From: Pelagophyceae sp. CCMP2097
Lineage: Eukaryota > Sar > Pelagophyceae
Reading direction: 5' to 3'
Assembly: GCA_026770575.1 (NCBI GenBank)
Contig: MU657207.1
Location: 301,465-365,464 of the forward strand
Length of the DNA stretch: 64,000 bases
The position numbers were made by a program, and so were the translations under genes. The notes below the pieces were generated by a model. The model was not told the origin of the DNA. It made no database searches and worked only from the letters and a program-made list of their open reading frames with translations. Positions 10,686 to 21,601 of the stretch are shown one piece after another. Numbering within the stretch: position 1 is the first letter of the stretch; every line of letters begins with the position of its first letter.

Positions 10686-12614
10686 CTACCCGCACAGCTC
10701 GAGGAGCGCTTTTGGCGGAGCGACCCACCTGACGGCGCTGTCGTGTTTATCGCGGCCGACCGCGTCGATCTGCGCCTCGAAGCGCGATTCAAACGCGGCG
10801 TACCTGCGAGCAGGCGATGCAGCGTGTTCCAGGGTGCGGGGCGACGCACAGCTTTTTGGCGGCAACAGCGAGTGGTGCCGTCCGATACCACTCGTGAACT
10901 TCCGCCGGCCAAGACTCAAAGGGCGCGCGCGGCGTCCGGAAACCTGCGGCAAACGTCGGGGGGCCCGCGGGGTCGCAAAGGCGCCGACACGCCAAAACAC
11001 CATGCGACGCACATTTGTGCCGAGTGCTGGCGATTTCTGGTCGCGCCACGTCGCCGAGGTAGAGCTGGACGAGCGCGATGGACCTACGCGCTTTCACGTC
11101 GACGGGGACTGCGTCGAGGGCGCCTTGATAGAGGGACGCACTCGTCCATTTTTTCGAAGATGAGGCACTTGATCTTGGCGCCTTCCGCTTCCACCTCCCT
11201 GTGCGCGCTTCAACGGCGGCAAACCGCGGCAAAGCGCACCTCAGCGCGTCTGCGATGGTGCCGGGCCTGCCGTTTGGCGCGGCCCAGTCGTAGACAAAAT
11301 TCGCACCGCCGAAATGGTCGAAGGCCTAGGTCCAACGTCCGAAAAAGCAAGAAAGCCGCAGGAACGCACCGAGCGGTTGCCCGCGCGCGTCGCGTCCATC
11401 GGGCCGGCGCGCGCGCCGTCGAGCAACGACCGCGCGCCGCCGCCGGCCGAGAGGTTCCTGGGGCGCGGCGCCGCACCCGCCGCGCGCGCAGCCGGCGCAG
11501 CGCGCTGGGGCGCCGCGGGCGGCGCCGCCTCTCTTCGCGCGGCGAGGCCGGCGCCGTCTCCAAAGTAGGCTTGGAACCACGCCACGGCCCGCGGGGCCTG
11601 CGGCCGCGCTTCTCCGTCCGAGAGGGCGCGGCGGCCAAAGGCGGGTGCGGGCGCACCGTCGGGATGGTCAGGCTGAGCTGCATGCGCGCCGCTTCGAGGT
11701 CGCGCGGCGCCGTCTGCGGGGAGTTCGTCGGCCACGGACAAGCAAAAACTCGGGGTCAGCAAGCGCTTTCGGCGCACGGGTGCGCACCCCGTTCAACTCG
11801 GCTGCGAAGCCGGCCTCGGCCCAGGTGTTGGCCATGCCCGGCACGCGCTGGCTGGCTTTAGGGTTGTTGAGATTGAAGTAGTAGAGGGACCATGCCTAGC
11901 GGCAAAGACGCGTCGCACGGGACCCGCGCCGGATGCAGCAGGCACCCGCGCCGGAAGCATCATTGGGTCATCCGGCGCCCTTCTCGCATGGCTCCCCCAG
12001 CGCCCGTCGGGCCTCTGCGACGGACGCCCGTCGTGCGCCGCGGCTGTCCGCCGCTCGGGACGCGGGCACGCGCCATCTGCGCCGGGTCTCGGAGCATGAC
12101 GAGCTGCAACGCCGTGCCGCGGTGCTGCGCGAGCCAGCTGTGCGGCGGCCTCGACTGGCAGAGCACGGCGGCGGCGCCGCCGCCGCGCGGCGCGCTGTCC
12201 GAGGGCCGCGTGGTGCTGTCCGAAAGGTAACTTCGACCCGTCGACTCCGCGTACCTAATGCGAAAATCCGCGCCTCCACGGCGCTAGGCGCCCCGCGTCG
12301 TCAGGCGCCTTTGGGGCTCGCTGCGGGGGTCGGGACGCGGGCGCTCGCGCGGTGAGCTGGGCGCAGAGCGTCGTCGACCCGGTCCGCCGCAACTTCCAGA
12401 ACAAGACGTGGCTCGGCCCAGATTTCCGCACCGCCGCGGCCGCGCAAGACGGGCCTGGGGCGGCGCAGCGTTCAAGGGGAGGCGCGACGGCGCTGGACGC
12501 CCCGCGCCTTGGCGATTTCCGCTGCGCACCTTCGACGTCCTGCGCCGCGCATCGCACCGCGAGCCACGCGAGCAAAATGCCCGCGCAGGCGGCCATGGCG
12601 CCGGCCGCGCGCAC
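10686..12614 (-). CDS. galactose-3-O-sulfotransferase-like (Gal3ST family) Golgi enzyme
   Basis: It starts MRAAGAMAACAGILLAWLAV, a signal anchor. The 5'-PAPS motif follows (HVLFWKLRRTGSTTL), then LQLVMLRDPAQM, the 3'-phosphate motif. Further exons read WSLYYFNLNNPKASQR, RDLEAARMQLSLT, FDHFGGANFVYDWAAP, and KIKCLIFEKMDE-SIALVQLYLGD. The last matches the Gal3ST signature (..FDESLVLLxRLL). The final exons are FESWPAEVHEWYRT and YAAFESRFEAQIDAVGRDK, with a stop at 10686. Clean introns are visible, for example GTGCGTCCC...GCGTAG between MDE and SIALV. The family transfers sulfate from PAPS to terminal galactose in the Golgi. The acceptor in this organism is unknown. Confidence 0.7.
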
Positions 12615-12654
12615 ACGTCTTGGTTCTTCCTAGTCCACGAGCGGGAGATCAAAT

Positions 12655-12860
12655 CAGATGTTTGATCAAATCAGAAGTTTCCCTGGGCCAACTTTTAAAA
12701 ATTTTCAAGAACGCCATCGTGTGATGAAAAAAAATACACGAGGATAACTCAAAAAATACACGAGGATAACATGAGGATCGTGGATCTAGACGCAACGATT
12801 GTATTCTGTTCTAGTCAGCCTCGTCGACGCCTCGGAGCGTCGAAGGGGAGGTCAAAAGAC
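12655..12860. other. AT-rich divergent intergenic region
   Basis: This separates the Gal3ST-like gene (-) from the ArfGAP gene (+). It holds a direct duplication of AAAATACACGAGGATAAC (about 12730-12770) and two copies of ATCAAATCAGA. No gene is seen. It probably carries promoters for both flanking genes. Confidence 0.5.
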
Positions 12861-12865
12861 CGTCG

Positions 12866-12995
12866 CCTGCTTGCTTAAGATCCACCCTGGGTGGGGCTGG
12901 CCCAATATAGGGTATACCCGTCTAGGCGGTGACAAAGTCAGGCACCCGAGCGAAAAGGCCGGAGCATGCCCGAGCGAAAAGGACTCGGCGAAGGT
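12866..12995 (+). repeat. hairpin repeat family R, copy b
   Basis: The core TTGCTTAAGATCCACCCTGG...GGCTGGCCCAA is identical to copy a. The tail GGCGGTGACAAAGTCAGGCA is shared with copy a, and CCCGAGCGAAAAGG is present twice. It lies between the divergently transcribed Gal3ST-like and ArfGAP genes. The frame through it (LLKIHPGWGWPN) also occurs in copy c, but only because the DNA is conserved. Confidence 0.8.
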
Positions 12996-13021
12996 CGTTT
13001 TCGCTCTTTTAAACTTTTGAA

Positions 13022-15349
13022 ATGCATACATTTCCTTTCAGCGAAGCAAGTCTCTTGCAGCCGTCTCGCCTTCCGCGCGGGGCCTCCCACGGGGCTCCCA
13101 TGGCCCGAGCGCCGGGCACCGCGGTGCCGGCGGAAGGCTGGCGCGGCCTCGTTCGATGGGACGGCGCGGCGGTCAAGGCTGGCGTCGAGTTGGACTCTGA
13201 AACGTTGGCCACGCTGGACTTTGGCACAGAGGTCTTCGTCGTCGAGCAAATCGACCTCGAGTCCGGCCGCGAGCGGCTTCGAATCAGTTACCCTGTCGCG
13301 GGCTGGGTCTCGGCGCTCTTCGTCTCCCCGCTCGATGACGACGCCGACGAAGCCGCGCCCTCTGACACCACGGCGCCGGTTCCCGCGCCGCCTCGCCGCC
13401 GACGCGCTTTAAAGGCGCGCGCCGAGGCGGCGCCACTGTCTTCAAATTTGACGTCTCTCATCGCGCATCGCCGCGGCAACGAACGGTGTTTTGCATGCGC
13501 GGCCCACCTGCAGAGCGCCACGGGCCTCGACGGCGAGGCCGCCTGGGCCGACGTCTCGCGCGGCACGCTGCTCTGCGCCGACTGCGGCGCCGCATTTAGA
13601 GCGGCGGGTGGGCTGGCATTTCGCTCGCTGGACATGGACAGCTGGTCCCGAGCTCAGTATGCCGCCGCCCTCCTCGGAGGGAATTATCAGCTCCTCGCCT
13701 ACCTCGAGAAACACGCATCGCCAAAAGCGACGGAGGCGTACGAGGCGGAACTGGCGGACAAAGCCTGCAAGGCCGCAAACCTTAAAATCTCGGGCAGGGC
13801 CACAGCTTTACAACTGCGCAGGATCCACGAAGACATCCAGGCGGGCCCCGCCGAGGCCTTTGTATTGCTGCGGCGCTGGCAGAAGGCCTCGCTGGGTCTG
13901 AAGGTGGCCCGGGTGCACGGCGACCGCTGTGCTATCACGCACGTCCAAGGCGGATCCGCCGCAGCAAGGGCCGGTCTTTTCCCGGGGGACTACGTCGTCG
14001 GCGTCGCTGCAAAGCGGATTTGGTCGTACGAAGCCGTCCTCTCGGCCATTGCAGAGGCGGACGGCGACGTCAGCCTCGTACGGAGAAGGCCGCCCCTCGA
14101 CGACGCAGTCTTCGACTATTGCGACGGCGACGAAGCAGCGGCCGACGAAGGCGAGCCCGCGGGCCGCGACGCGGCAGATGCGACGACGATTGCCGGCGAT
14201 GCGACGACGACTGCCGGCGACGCGACTGCGCCTGCCGGCGCGGCCGGTGACGAAGGCGCGGCCGGCGACGGCGCGGCCGGCCTCGCCCCTCAGGCCGCCG
14301 CTCAAGACGAGACGCCCCCGCCGCGTGGGGAGGTGGCCCCGAGCGACGAGGCCGGGGACGGCTCGATGGACGACGTCGTGGCGCAGTTCTTTGCAGACGT
14401 CGACCGCCGCGGCGTCGACCGCCGCGACTACGACGACGTCGACGCGAGCAACGCGACGCGCGACGTCTTCGACTGCGACGACGACGCCAGGGGGCTCCTC
14501 GACGCGTGCGAGACTGTGCAACAGAGCGTCGTCGGTTACTGGGGCGAGGCGCTGCCGAGCGCGCCGGCCGCCGCGCAAGCGCCGACGGTGGCGCAAGCGC
14601 CGACGGTGGCAGAAACGCCGACGGTGGCGAGTGCGGCTGTCGAGAAAGCTGCGCCTCGAAAGCCCCGGGCTGAGATGCGCCTCTTCGCCTTTGTGCTTGG
14701 GCCGGGCGAGGCTCTGGCGGCGGCGCTCGAAAGCGACCCGCTCACAAAGCGCGCCCTGCTCCGCCGCGTCGACGGCGCCAAGCTGCCAAACGTGCCCGAA
14801 GGGTCCGTCGTTGCGCGCGTCAACGCGCAGTGCGGCCTCAAGCTGTCTGGCGTCTTGGAGGCGCTGACGGACGCCAAGCGGCCGCTGCTCTTCGTCGTCG
14901 TGGCGCCGCGCGAATTGGTGCCGCCGCCGCCGCCCAACGCGCCCGCGCCGCGGCCGCATCGCCGGTCCGTCGACTTGCCGAGCGGCGCCCTCGGCTTGCG
15001 CCTCACGGAGCGCTTCGCGGGCGGCCGGTCTGTGGCGTGCGTCGAGCATGTGGCCGTCGGCGGCGCGGCGTGGCGCGCGGGCGCGCGCGCGGGCTGGTGC
15101 GTCGTCGCCGTCGGCGGCGTCGCCGTGGGCGGCCACGGGCACGCGCTGGCTCTGCTTACCGAGCGCCAGCGGCCTGCGACCGCCGAGCTCGAGCAGCTCG
15201 ACATGACGCCGCTCCCGCTGCAGCGCTTCGGCCCGCCGCAGGGCTTCAAGCCGCTTCAGAGCGCGCGCAAAGCGGCCGAGACCGCCGCGACGCGCGGCCG
15301 CGCGCTCCTCGACCGGGGAGTCGACGCTGCCATGGGGCTCAGCCTCTAG
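13022..15349 (+). CDS. ArfGAP zinc-finger protein with PDZ-like repeats
   Basis: This is a 775-residue unspliced frame; Met27 (13100) is the likelier start. Residues about 38-100 resemble an SH3-like barrel (GWRGLVRWDGAAVKAG). Residues 150-235 form an ArfGAP domain: Cys156-x2-Cys159, Cys185-x2-Cys188, then Arg193 in the place of the catalytic arginine finger, SLDMDSWS and LGGNYQLLAYLE. The inner spacing is 25 residues rather than the usual 16-17. A PDZ-like domain follows at about 290-355 (AAARAGLFPGDYVVGV). An Ala/Asp-rich linker with APTVAQAPTVAETPTVA repeats leads to two more PDZ-like modules, the last near 655-740 (AAWRAGARAGWCVVAVGG). It probably stimulates GTP hydrolysis on an Arf-type GTPase at membranes. 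Confidence 0.75.
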   Translation: MHTFPFSEASLLQPSRLPRGASHGAPMARAPGTAVPAEGWRGLVRWDGAAVKAGVELDSETLATLDFGTEVFVVEQIDLESGRERLRISYPVAGWVSALFVSPLDDDADEAAPSDTTAPVPAPPRRRRALKARAEAAPLSSNLTSLIAHRRGNERCFACAAHLQSATGLDGEAAWADVSRGTLLCADCGAAFRAAGGLAFRSLDMDSWSRAQYAAALLGGNYQLLAYLEKHASPKATEAYEAELADKACKAANLKISGRATALQLRRIHEDIQAGPAEAFVLLRRWQKASLGLKVARVHGDRCAITHVQGGSAAARAGLFPGDYVVGVAAKRIWSYEAVLSAIAEADGDVSLVRRRPPLDDAVFDYCDGDEAAADEGEPAGRDAADATTIAGDATTTAGDATAPAGAAGDEGAAGDGAAGLAPQAAAQDETPPPRGEVAPSDEAGDGSMDDVVAQFFADVDRRGVDRRDYDDVDASNATRDVFDCDDDARGLLDACETVQQSVVGYWGEALPSAPAAAQAPTVAQAPTVAETPTVASAAVEKAAPRKPRAEMRLFAFVLGPGEALAAALESDPLTKRALLRRVDGAKLPNVPEGSVVARVNAQCGLKLSGVLEALTDAKRPLLFVVVAPRELVPPPPPNAPAPRPHRRSVDLPSGALGLRLTERFAGGRSVACVEHVAVGGAAWRAGARAGWCVVAVGGVAVGGHGHALALLTERQRPATAELEQLDMTPLPLQRFGPPQGFKPLQSARKAAETAATRGRALLDRGVDAAMGLSL

Positions 15350-15993
15350 CTTGGGGCTCAGCCTCTAGCTTCATGCACCGCGACGCCGGAGCAGGCGAGT
15401 CAGCGACAACGGCGCGGGAGACGACGGCGCAGGCGCGCATGGCGCCGACGGCGCCGACGGCTGCGTCCACGCTGCCGGCCGCGTACTCGGCGCTGGCCGC
15501 GCCGACGGCGAGGGCGCCCACGCCCATGAACCGCATGCAGCGCGCGCTCCACGGTCTGCCTGTTCTACGCCATAGGCAAGTGCGACTGACCGGCAAAGTG
15601 CTTCACCGCCGCGTGCTCATCAAGTCCTCGGGCGCCGACGTGTGCAAGTTCGACCTCTGCGTGACGGGCTGCTTCAACGGCGCGTGCTGCGCGTTCCGCC
15701 ACTGCGCCCTCTCCCGCCGTCGGCGCCTTGGCGCCACCCTCGCTGCACCTCCGCCTGCCCGACTCTCCAGTGCAGAGCGGCTTCTTGTCTGTCTCTGCTC
15801 GTCCACGCTCTGCTCGTCCGCGACACGCGTCGTATAAACGTACCCCCGAGGAACAAAATCGAACCCGTGTCTGCCGCGCCGTCGCATGCGCCGAAGGCGG
15901 CCTCGCCGCGTCGCACCCGGCTTAATAAAAAGTTAAAACCCGACAGCGGGCCCGCTAAGCCGCGCGTCGTTTCGAGCGCCGTTTCGAGCGGGT
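15350..15993. other. stretch without a confident gene
   Basis: It begins with a 17-bp duplication of the ArfGAP 3' end (GGGGCTCAGCCTCTAGCTT, twice around the stop). A plus frame has a Cys-rich run (CKFDLCVTGCFNGACC, about 15640-15700). A minus frame has an Ala/Val-rich helix-like run (GALAVGAASAEYAAGSVDAA, about 15450-15520). Either could be an exon; neither could be tied to a gene. Confidence 0.3.
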
Positions 15994-17870
15994 TCACCTC
16001 GCCGTGTCCTCCGTGGCGTCGCGGTAGTTTGCGTTGTCGCCGCGCGGCAGCGTGCGCACGAGGTGCGTCGCATATTTGACCTAAAGAGGTCGTCCCCCTT
16101 CCAGACCCCGTCTCGACCGTCTCGAACGAATGCCGCTCCGCGGACCTGCAGCGGCTCGAGCATCTCGCCCTTGAGCTCGGCCCAGTTGTTCGGGTAGCCG
16201 TTGTTGTGGTTGAAGCAGCACCGCGGCGTGGCAGGCCTAAGTTGCGTCTATGGCAGGCCTAAATTGCGTCTTCAGAGTTTCAGAGTTCGTCTCCAAGGGA
16301 CGTCTCCAAAGGGCCGCGTGGCATCATCCGTCGCCTCACGCCGGGTGGGCCCGGAGCCGCTCGGCCTTGTAGTCCAAATGCTCATGAGCGAGCCGCAGCC
16401 AGTCGGCGGCGAGGGGCCTGCGCGCCAGTCTCGGGCGCGGCTTTTCGGAAAGAGTGCTTACGTCATCGGCCGAAGGATGAACTGCCGCACGTTGCACGTC
16501 TTGAGCCAATTGTTGCGGACGCGCTCGCAGCACGCCCCGCGCGTCGCATCAAAACGATCATACAGGCCGCCTACAAAGAGTGTCGAGGAATGCCCGGCCG
16601 AGGCAAGACGCACCGTGGCACGCCGTCGGGCTCTCGCGATGCACAGACATGAATCGCATGTCCTACTTTGTAAGTGGTCGTACAGCGCCCGCTCCGGAAG
16701 CGGCTCTGGCGCGTCTCGCGTGCATCTCTGTGCATCTCTGTGATGCCTTCGGCGTGCATCTCCGCCGTCGTCGGTTGCCGACTTTGGGCGCGGCGCCTTG
16801 ACGGTCTCGTTGCGCCGTCTTCGGAGGGCGAGGCAGGCCGGGTCGTCAATCGCGGAAGACTCCTGGCAGGCCACGTCCTTCCTCCCCGACTGCGGCGTGC
16901 CGAGGAGCCTGTTTTTAAAGCAGCCTCAGTCACAGCGGCAGTGGAGTGCATAAGAGAAGAAGAAGCCTGGTTCTCAAATGCGTTTGAAATTGAAAAAGCA
17001 CTTTTGGGGCTCCACTTTTGGACTCACCACTTGTCCTTCTTTTCCTCGAGTTGATCGAAATAGGGGGCCCACGACACGAAGGCGGCCTTGACGTCGTGGA
17101 AGCCGCCGCCGTGATGGTATCCCAGGTAGGCCCAGAGGTAGTCGCTTCGGTGCACGGCCGTCAAGTGCTCGAAGGCCGGGTGCAGCGGAGACCAATCGAC
17201 CGTAAAGTTTCGCCTGCAGAACCCAATTCCGCCACTCTCCAAACGCAGTGTGGTAGGCCTCGCCGCGGCACCGCCGCATTGCCGCGCCGCAGGGCGGCGG
17301 CGGTGACGACGGCCGGATGGTGCACCGCATGCACTCACAGGTTGCCTTCTGTGACGAGCTCGACTGGCACGCCGACGTTGCGCTTGAGGGCCTGAAAAGC
17401 TCCAAGGCGCGGGCCGTGCATCGGCTTCCCGAACCAAATGACCCAGACCTTGCGCGGCACCGCCAGCGGGAGAGCGGAGACGGCGTAATGGCGCGATGAG
17501 ACGTTCCGCCACGGCTTGGAGTAGGAAACGGGGGTGCACGCCTAGTACTCGCTCAGGGGTTGCGTGGCGTATAAACGCGCCGTCGTGCACCAAAGGCTCC
17601 TCCCGGCGTGTAGACCTCGCTCCGGGAGCACGCGGCGTATGAAAGGCCTCAGTGTCTCCTCCCGGCGAGCCGCCTCTGCGACACCGACAGACAAGTGTTC
17701 CTTGGTGGGACCCCGGTTGAGACTCGTTCTTTGCACGGCGCGGCCGGTGGCGACTTCAAGTGGTAGGGCCGGTTCGTGCAGTAGAGCGGCCGGACTGCCA
17801 TGGGCGTTCGCGCCGGGCGGCGGGCCGCGCAGACCGTCGCAAGTAGGAAGAGCGCAAGTCTTGTGATCAT
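15994..17870 (-). CDS. GT32/capsular-type glycosyltransferase
   Basis: The start at 17870 gives a signal peptide (MITRLALFLLATVCAARRP) followed by MAVRPLYCTNRPYHLKSP. The catalytic part begins PRKVWVIWFGKPMHGPR and VGVPVELVTEGNL. It splices (GTGAGTGCATG...TTCTGCAG) to RNFTVDWSPLHPAFEHLT and SDYLWAYLGYHHGGGFHDVK. That is the GT32 signature (SDxxRYxxLYxxGGxYxDxD) with HDVK in place of the metal-binding DxD. Later exons give DRFDATRGACCERVRNNW, RPLAADWLRLAHEHLD and NNWAELKGEMLEPLQ. Intron 16081-16145 leads to VKYATHLVRTLPRGDN and a TGA at 15994. Family members add sugars to surface polysaccharides. One intron holds a 22-bp direct duplication (GGCAGGCCTAAxTTGCGTCT, about 16230-16273). Confidence 0.75.
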
Positions 17871-18343
17871 CGTCCAGCCGGAGCAGGCCGAGCCCCGCGG
17901 ACCCGCCGCGTCGAAGCGGCTTCTGGTAGACTATCGACGCGGCGCCCGCTCCACCGCTGCTCGAATTCGACTCGACCGCCGCGACTTGATTCCCTGGGGC
18001 TCCCTGAAAACGCCGCCCGACCCCACTAAAGCCACAACCCACCGAGGCCGATGAAGCCCGTGTTGGAATCGACCCAACGAGGCCTCCAGGCCTGCAGGGC
18101 AGTCTCCACGACCAGCCACGGGGTACGATAGGAATCCTAAGTGTTTTGGTCCTTTCCAACAAGGGCTCGGAGAAAACCCGGGCAAATCGCTTTTCGGCGA
18201 TTCTGAAGGTTCTGCACCTGATACACTTTGTCGGGCAACGCAGACCGGCGTCGGGCGTCTCGACGTCGGCGTTCCCGCACCTCGCGAGTCTGGAGCGACA
18301 CGGGTGCCTTGTTCTCGCGCTCCCTGGCTGCGTGCCGCCTGCC

Positions 18344-19075
18344 ATGTCGGGCCACGTGCTCGCTGCTACCCGACTCAGCCGAGCGTCAACGGGCTGCGAC
18401 TCAAACGCGATTGCGGTGTGCACGTCGCGGGCCTGCATCCTGGACGGCTGCGACGCGACTCTTTCCGCCATCGAGGACCTCCTCGCGCTTTCGCCAGGGC
18501 CAGAGGTCCGCCTCTCGAAGAGGAGCTGCCTCGGCAACTGCGGCGACGGGCCCAACGTGACAGTCGGAGACGTTTTCTTCTCCCGCGCCGCCGGGGCAAC
18601 CGGCGCCGCAAGAGTCGTGGACAAAGCGCGCGTGGGCGCAAAACCGCTCACCAAAGCAGAAGTAGATGTCGTTTCGGCGCGCTTGGACGCCGAAGCGCTC
18701 GCGGCTGACGACGACGCGGGCGCTCTGGTCGCGTTCGACGGCGCGCTGGCGCTTGCGGTCGAGTGTGACGCCCCGGACGTCTTTTTGGCCAAGATCTTCG
18801 CCGGCCGCGCATCGCTTCGTCTTCGAAGTGGAGACGCGGCCGCGGCGCTGTCGGACGCGACCGCGGCAATCGACCTCACCCCGGCCGGTGACCACCAAAG
18901 ACCCGCGCGCTTCGTGCTCGCCGCGGACGCGACGCTCGCCACCGGCCGAAACGGCGCCGGCCTCTACGAGGCCGCCGTCGAGGCGGCGGCTCGAATCGAG
19001 GCCGCCGTGGGCCGACGCGTCTGTTTCAAGGCCGCCGAAAGGCGAAGAGTCACCCTCGCAGCCAGCCCTGCGTAA
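18344..19075 (+). CDS. thioredoxin-like [2Fe-2S] ferredoxin domain protein
   Basis: The start at 18344 (MSGHVLAATRLSRASTGCDS) fits the domain; the upstream frame is open but unlike a protein. The motif AVCTSRACILDGC (Cys26, Cys31) followed by KRSCLGNCGDGPNV (Cys62-x3-Cys66) is the TRX-like ferredoxin signature also found in NuoE and CbiX-type proteins; these cysteines bind a 2Fe-2S cluster. A roughly 140-residue Ala-rich helical region follows (SLRLRSGDAAAALSDATAAI), resembling tetratricopeptide helices with a two-helix, Asp/Ala-rich pattern. A link of this ferredoxin domain to TPR-like helices is common in algae. The redox partner is unknown. Confidence 0.7.
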   Translation: MSGHVLAATRLSRASTGCDSNAIAVCTSRACILDGCDATLSAIEDLLALSPGPEVRLSKRSCLGNCGDGPNVTVGDVFFSRAAGATGAARVVDKARVGAKPLTKAEVDVVSARLDAEALAADDDAGALVAFDGALALAVECDAPDVFLAKIFAGRASLRLRSGDAAAALSDATAAIDLTPAGDHQRPARFVLAADATLATGRNGAGLYEAAVEAAARIEAAVGRRVCFKAAERRRVTLAASPA

Positions 19076-19172
19076 AAATGGACTCGGAGGATGATAAGTT
19101 AGGAAGGGCACAGGGTGGGACGTGTCGTGGAGGAGCAGAGGGAACTATTGTGTCGTGGACGAGCAGAGGGGA

Positions 19173-20782
19173 CTATTCGAGTTTTGCGCTCCAGGGCAGG
19201 ACGGGCAGCCCCGATTCGGAGTAGGCGTTCATCATCGGGACCGCCCCAAAGGCGTAGCTCGTTGAAACGACGCGCGCACCCGCCTGAGCGCATGCGGCCT
19301 CGAGGAGGAGCGCGCCTCCGTGCGCGGTCACCGTCGCGTTGAGCACGCTGCCGTCTTCTAGTGTGAGCGACGCCCAGGCGCAGACGCCGGCGTTGGCATC
19401 GCAATCAAACGAGAAGTTGCCCTTGATGGCGTCGTAGAGATAGTTTGCCGGGAGGACGTCCGTACGTAGGCTTTCATCTCCGACGTCGCGTAGAGTGACC
19501 GTGGCGCGCGCGATTCCGTTTTCAACGGTGGCGTTGGCCGAGACGTAATTCGGAGACCGCCGCGGCGTAGAGTGACCGTAGACGATTGCCAGCGCGGACT
19601 TTGCCAGACGCTTGGCGCAGAATTGCTTGGGCGGCGGGTGGATGTTGCACCCTGCCCCGTGGTCCGCGTTGGTGGCGTAGCCCACCCTCTTAAGCTTCAG
19701 GGCCGACATCTGCGCCTCGCGCAGCAGCGGCACGCCCTCGGCGCACCAAGTGGAGAGCTGCACAAAGCCGAAATACAAAAAGACGTCTTCGAACGCGAAA
19801 CGCCACGCCTCGATCATGGCGGGGAAGAGGCAGGCGTAATCGTCCGCCGAGGCCTGGTCCCCCGTGTTCGCCTCGCCCTGGTACCACCTACAGATGGACG
19901 TCGCAGGACCTTTGAGGATCAAAAGACGCACGTGAAGCCCGTGAGCGCCATGGGCCCGATTGTGAACGGGTTGATCATGGCGTTGTACAGCGACGTGTCG
20001 TCCTTCTCCGGCGAGCGGCCGCACGCCTCAAACGCGGCAGAAGTAGCCCATTTTTCCACCTTGGTCCCGCCCCAGTTGTCGCTGATTAGGCCGAGCGGCA
20101 CGGTGCCGCCCAGAGCGTCGGAGATTTCGACGCCAAAGAACCAGCACACGCTGGAAAAGTAGCCCATGCCGCCATTGCCGTGCACCGTGCTCGAGTTTGA
20201 TACCGTCCAGTGCTGCTCCACCGTCTGGAGAGAGTCGAGCGGGAGAGCAGACTTGGATCCCTGGCCAACAGTAAAGAGGCGCAAATGGCCGTAGCCGTCG
20301 GCTCTCTTGATCTCCGCCGTCGAATTGGCGTTGGACTCTAGCGAGAACTGCATGTTAGACTGGCCGCCGCAGATGTAGACGTCGCCGAAAAGGACGTCTC
20401 TGATCTTGGCCGTCTCGCCAGAGCTCGACTTCAAAGTGAGAGTGAACGCGTCCATCGACGCTTCGACGGGAGGCAGCTCCACGACCCAGAGGCCCGTTTC
20501 GTCGACGGTGGCGTCGACGTACTGGTGCAACGCTGCGCCGCGCAGCTCCGCCGTCACCGATGCGCCCGGCGATGTGGTGCCCCAGACTTTGGAGCTCTTC
20601 GGCCCGCGCTGCAGGACCATGTGGTCCTCGAAGACGTTGGAGAGGAAGCCCATCGGCGCGGGCTCGGCGGCCACGTGCGCGCCTGTGGCGAACCGGAGGA
20701 AGTCTCCAGCGTCTGAAGAAGCCAGCGCGAGGACGGGGACGGCGATCGCGGCGCACGCGACGAGGAGACGGGAAGCGCGCAT
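19173..20782 (-). CDS. SIAE: sialate O-acetylesterase-type SGNH hydrolase
   Basis: A signal peptide (MRASRLLVACAAIAVPVLAL) opens a protein with two exons. The 44-nt intron 19888-19931 (GTGCGTC...TGTAG) joins GFT to WYQGEAN. The nucleophile motif GDVYICGGQSNMQF (Ser), the oxyanion residues NWGGT and the block WYQGEANTGDQASADDY define the family, which removes O-acetyl groups from sialic acids or other acetylated glycans. A C-terminal beta-domain (NYLYDAIKGNFSFDCDAN) ends at 19173. Several N-glycosylation sites (NSTAE, NSST, NATV) fit a secreted or lysosome-like location. Whether the substrate is sialic acid is open; algal wall polysaccharides are an alternative. Confidence 0.92.
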
Positions 20783-21601
20783 CTTCCCAGCGGCCGCGAG
20801 GCTTTCGGCTGGCCGACTCGGTCAAGCGAGGCGCGCGCGTCGACCTGCTCTTTCACAGAACACGCGTGTCTGTTCAGTGACAAGGTATACTTTTGGCGAC
20901 CCAAGAAAGAACATTGAATCTCTGGCGCGCGGCGCGCGCCGGCCGGCCGGCTGATCGACATCGCCACAGAGGTCGCCTTGCCAAAAGTGGAGCAGGTGAC
21001 TTGCCTCGAGGCCCGTGTCCCGCAAACGACCCGTTTGCGTCAAAGCCTTCACCGATCGAATCGATCTAGCTCGCCTTCGAAGTGCCCGCACCATGGCGTC
21101 CGCACCGCGGTCGCCGACCCGAGCCTCCTCCGGGCTCGACCGCCCGGCGAGACTCGGTCCTCGCACGGTATTTGGCAGAGGACGGGTCTGTGGCGCGGGG
21201 CCTGCGCACGCCCTCTCGGTTCCTGTCCTCCAGCCCGTCGGCGCCGCCTAGCCAAGCTCGGGCCCGCGGGTCCGCCTCGCCTACCGCGCGTTGCGCCGCG
21301 AAGCCGTCCTCAAAACGTCATCGGTAGTCGAAACCGGAGGTGACTGGTCGAGGTGGCTAGTCTCGCAAACGCGAGATTGGCGCTTTGCACCAATGGAATC
21401 CGCGAGAAATTCGTATATGCGCACTCGTTCCCATCGGGGCGGGGCCTCGCACCCTTCTTTCCCCGGATCCGGCGCAAATGCCGCGGCTCGGCGCTCTCAA
21501 ACATCGTGGGGCCTTCTCCGAAAGGGGATGCGCAAGAGTTTTCTGGTTCCAAATTAGCACCTCTTACGGCGTGGTGCCCCTACGAGTGACCACTCTCTCC
21601 G
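20783..21601. other. intergenic stretch
   Basis: This separates the esterase start (-) from the next plus-strand gene. Both strands have only short frames with arginine-rich, protein-unlike composition. The part at about 21340-21600 is less GC-rich. No gene, repeat or RNA can be supported; promoters for both flanking genes are expected here. Confidence 0.4.

Noticed and set aside
12799..13020. Small gene with the peptide LLKIHPGWGWPN, also encoded near 56172
   Set aside because: The shared peptide comes from the conserved repeat R DNA core; flanking frames differ, and the split copy destroys the frame. No sign of protein-level selection.
13808..15142. 444-codon minus-strand frame opposite the ArfGAP gene
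   Set aside because: Arg/Ala/Val-rich shadow of the GC-rich coding strand; no motif, whereas the plus strand has ArfGAP and PDZ features.
17542..18942. 466-codon minus-strand frame covering the ferredoxin gene
   Set aside because: It is the antisense of the ferredoxin gene plus out-of-phase intron and exon sequence; the plus strand carries the cysteine motifs.
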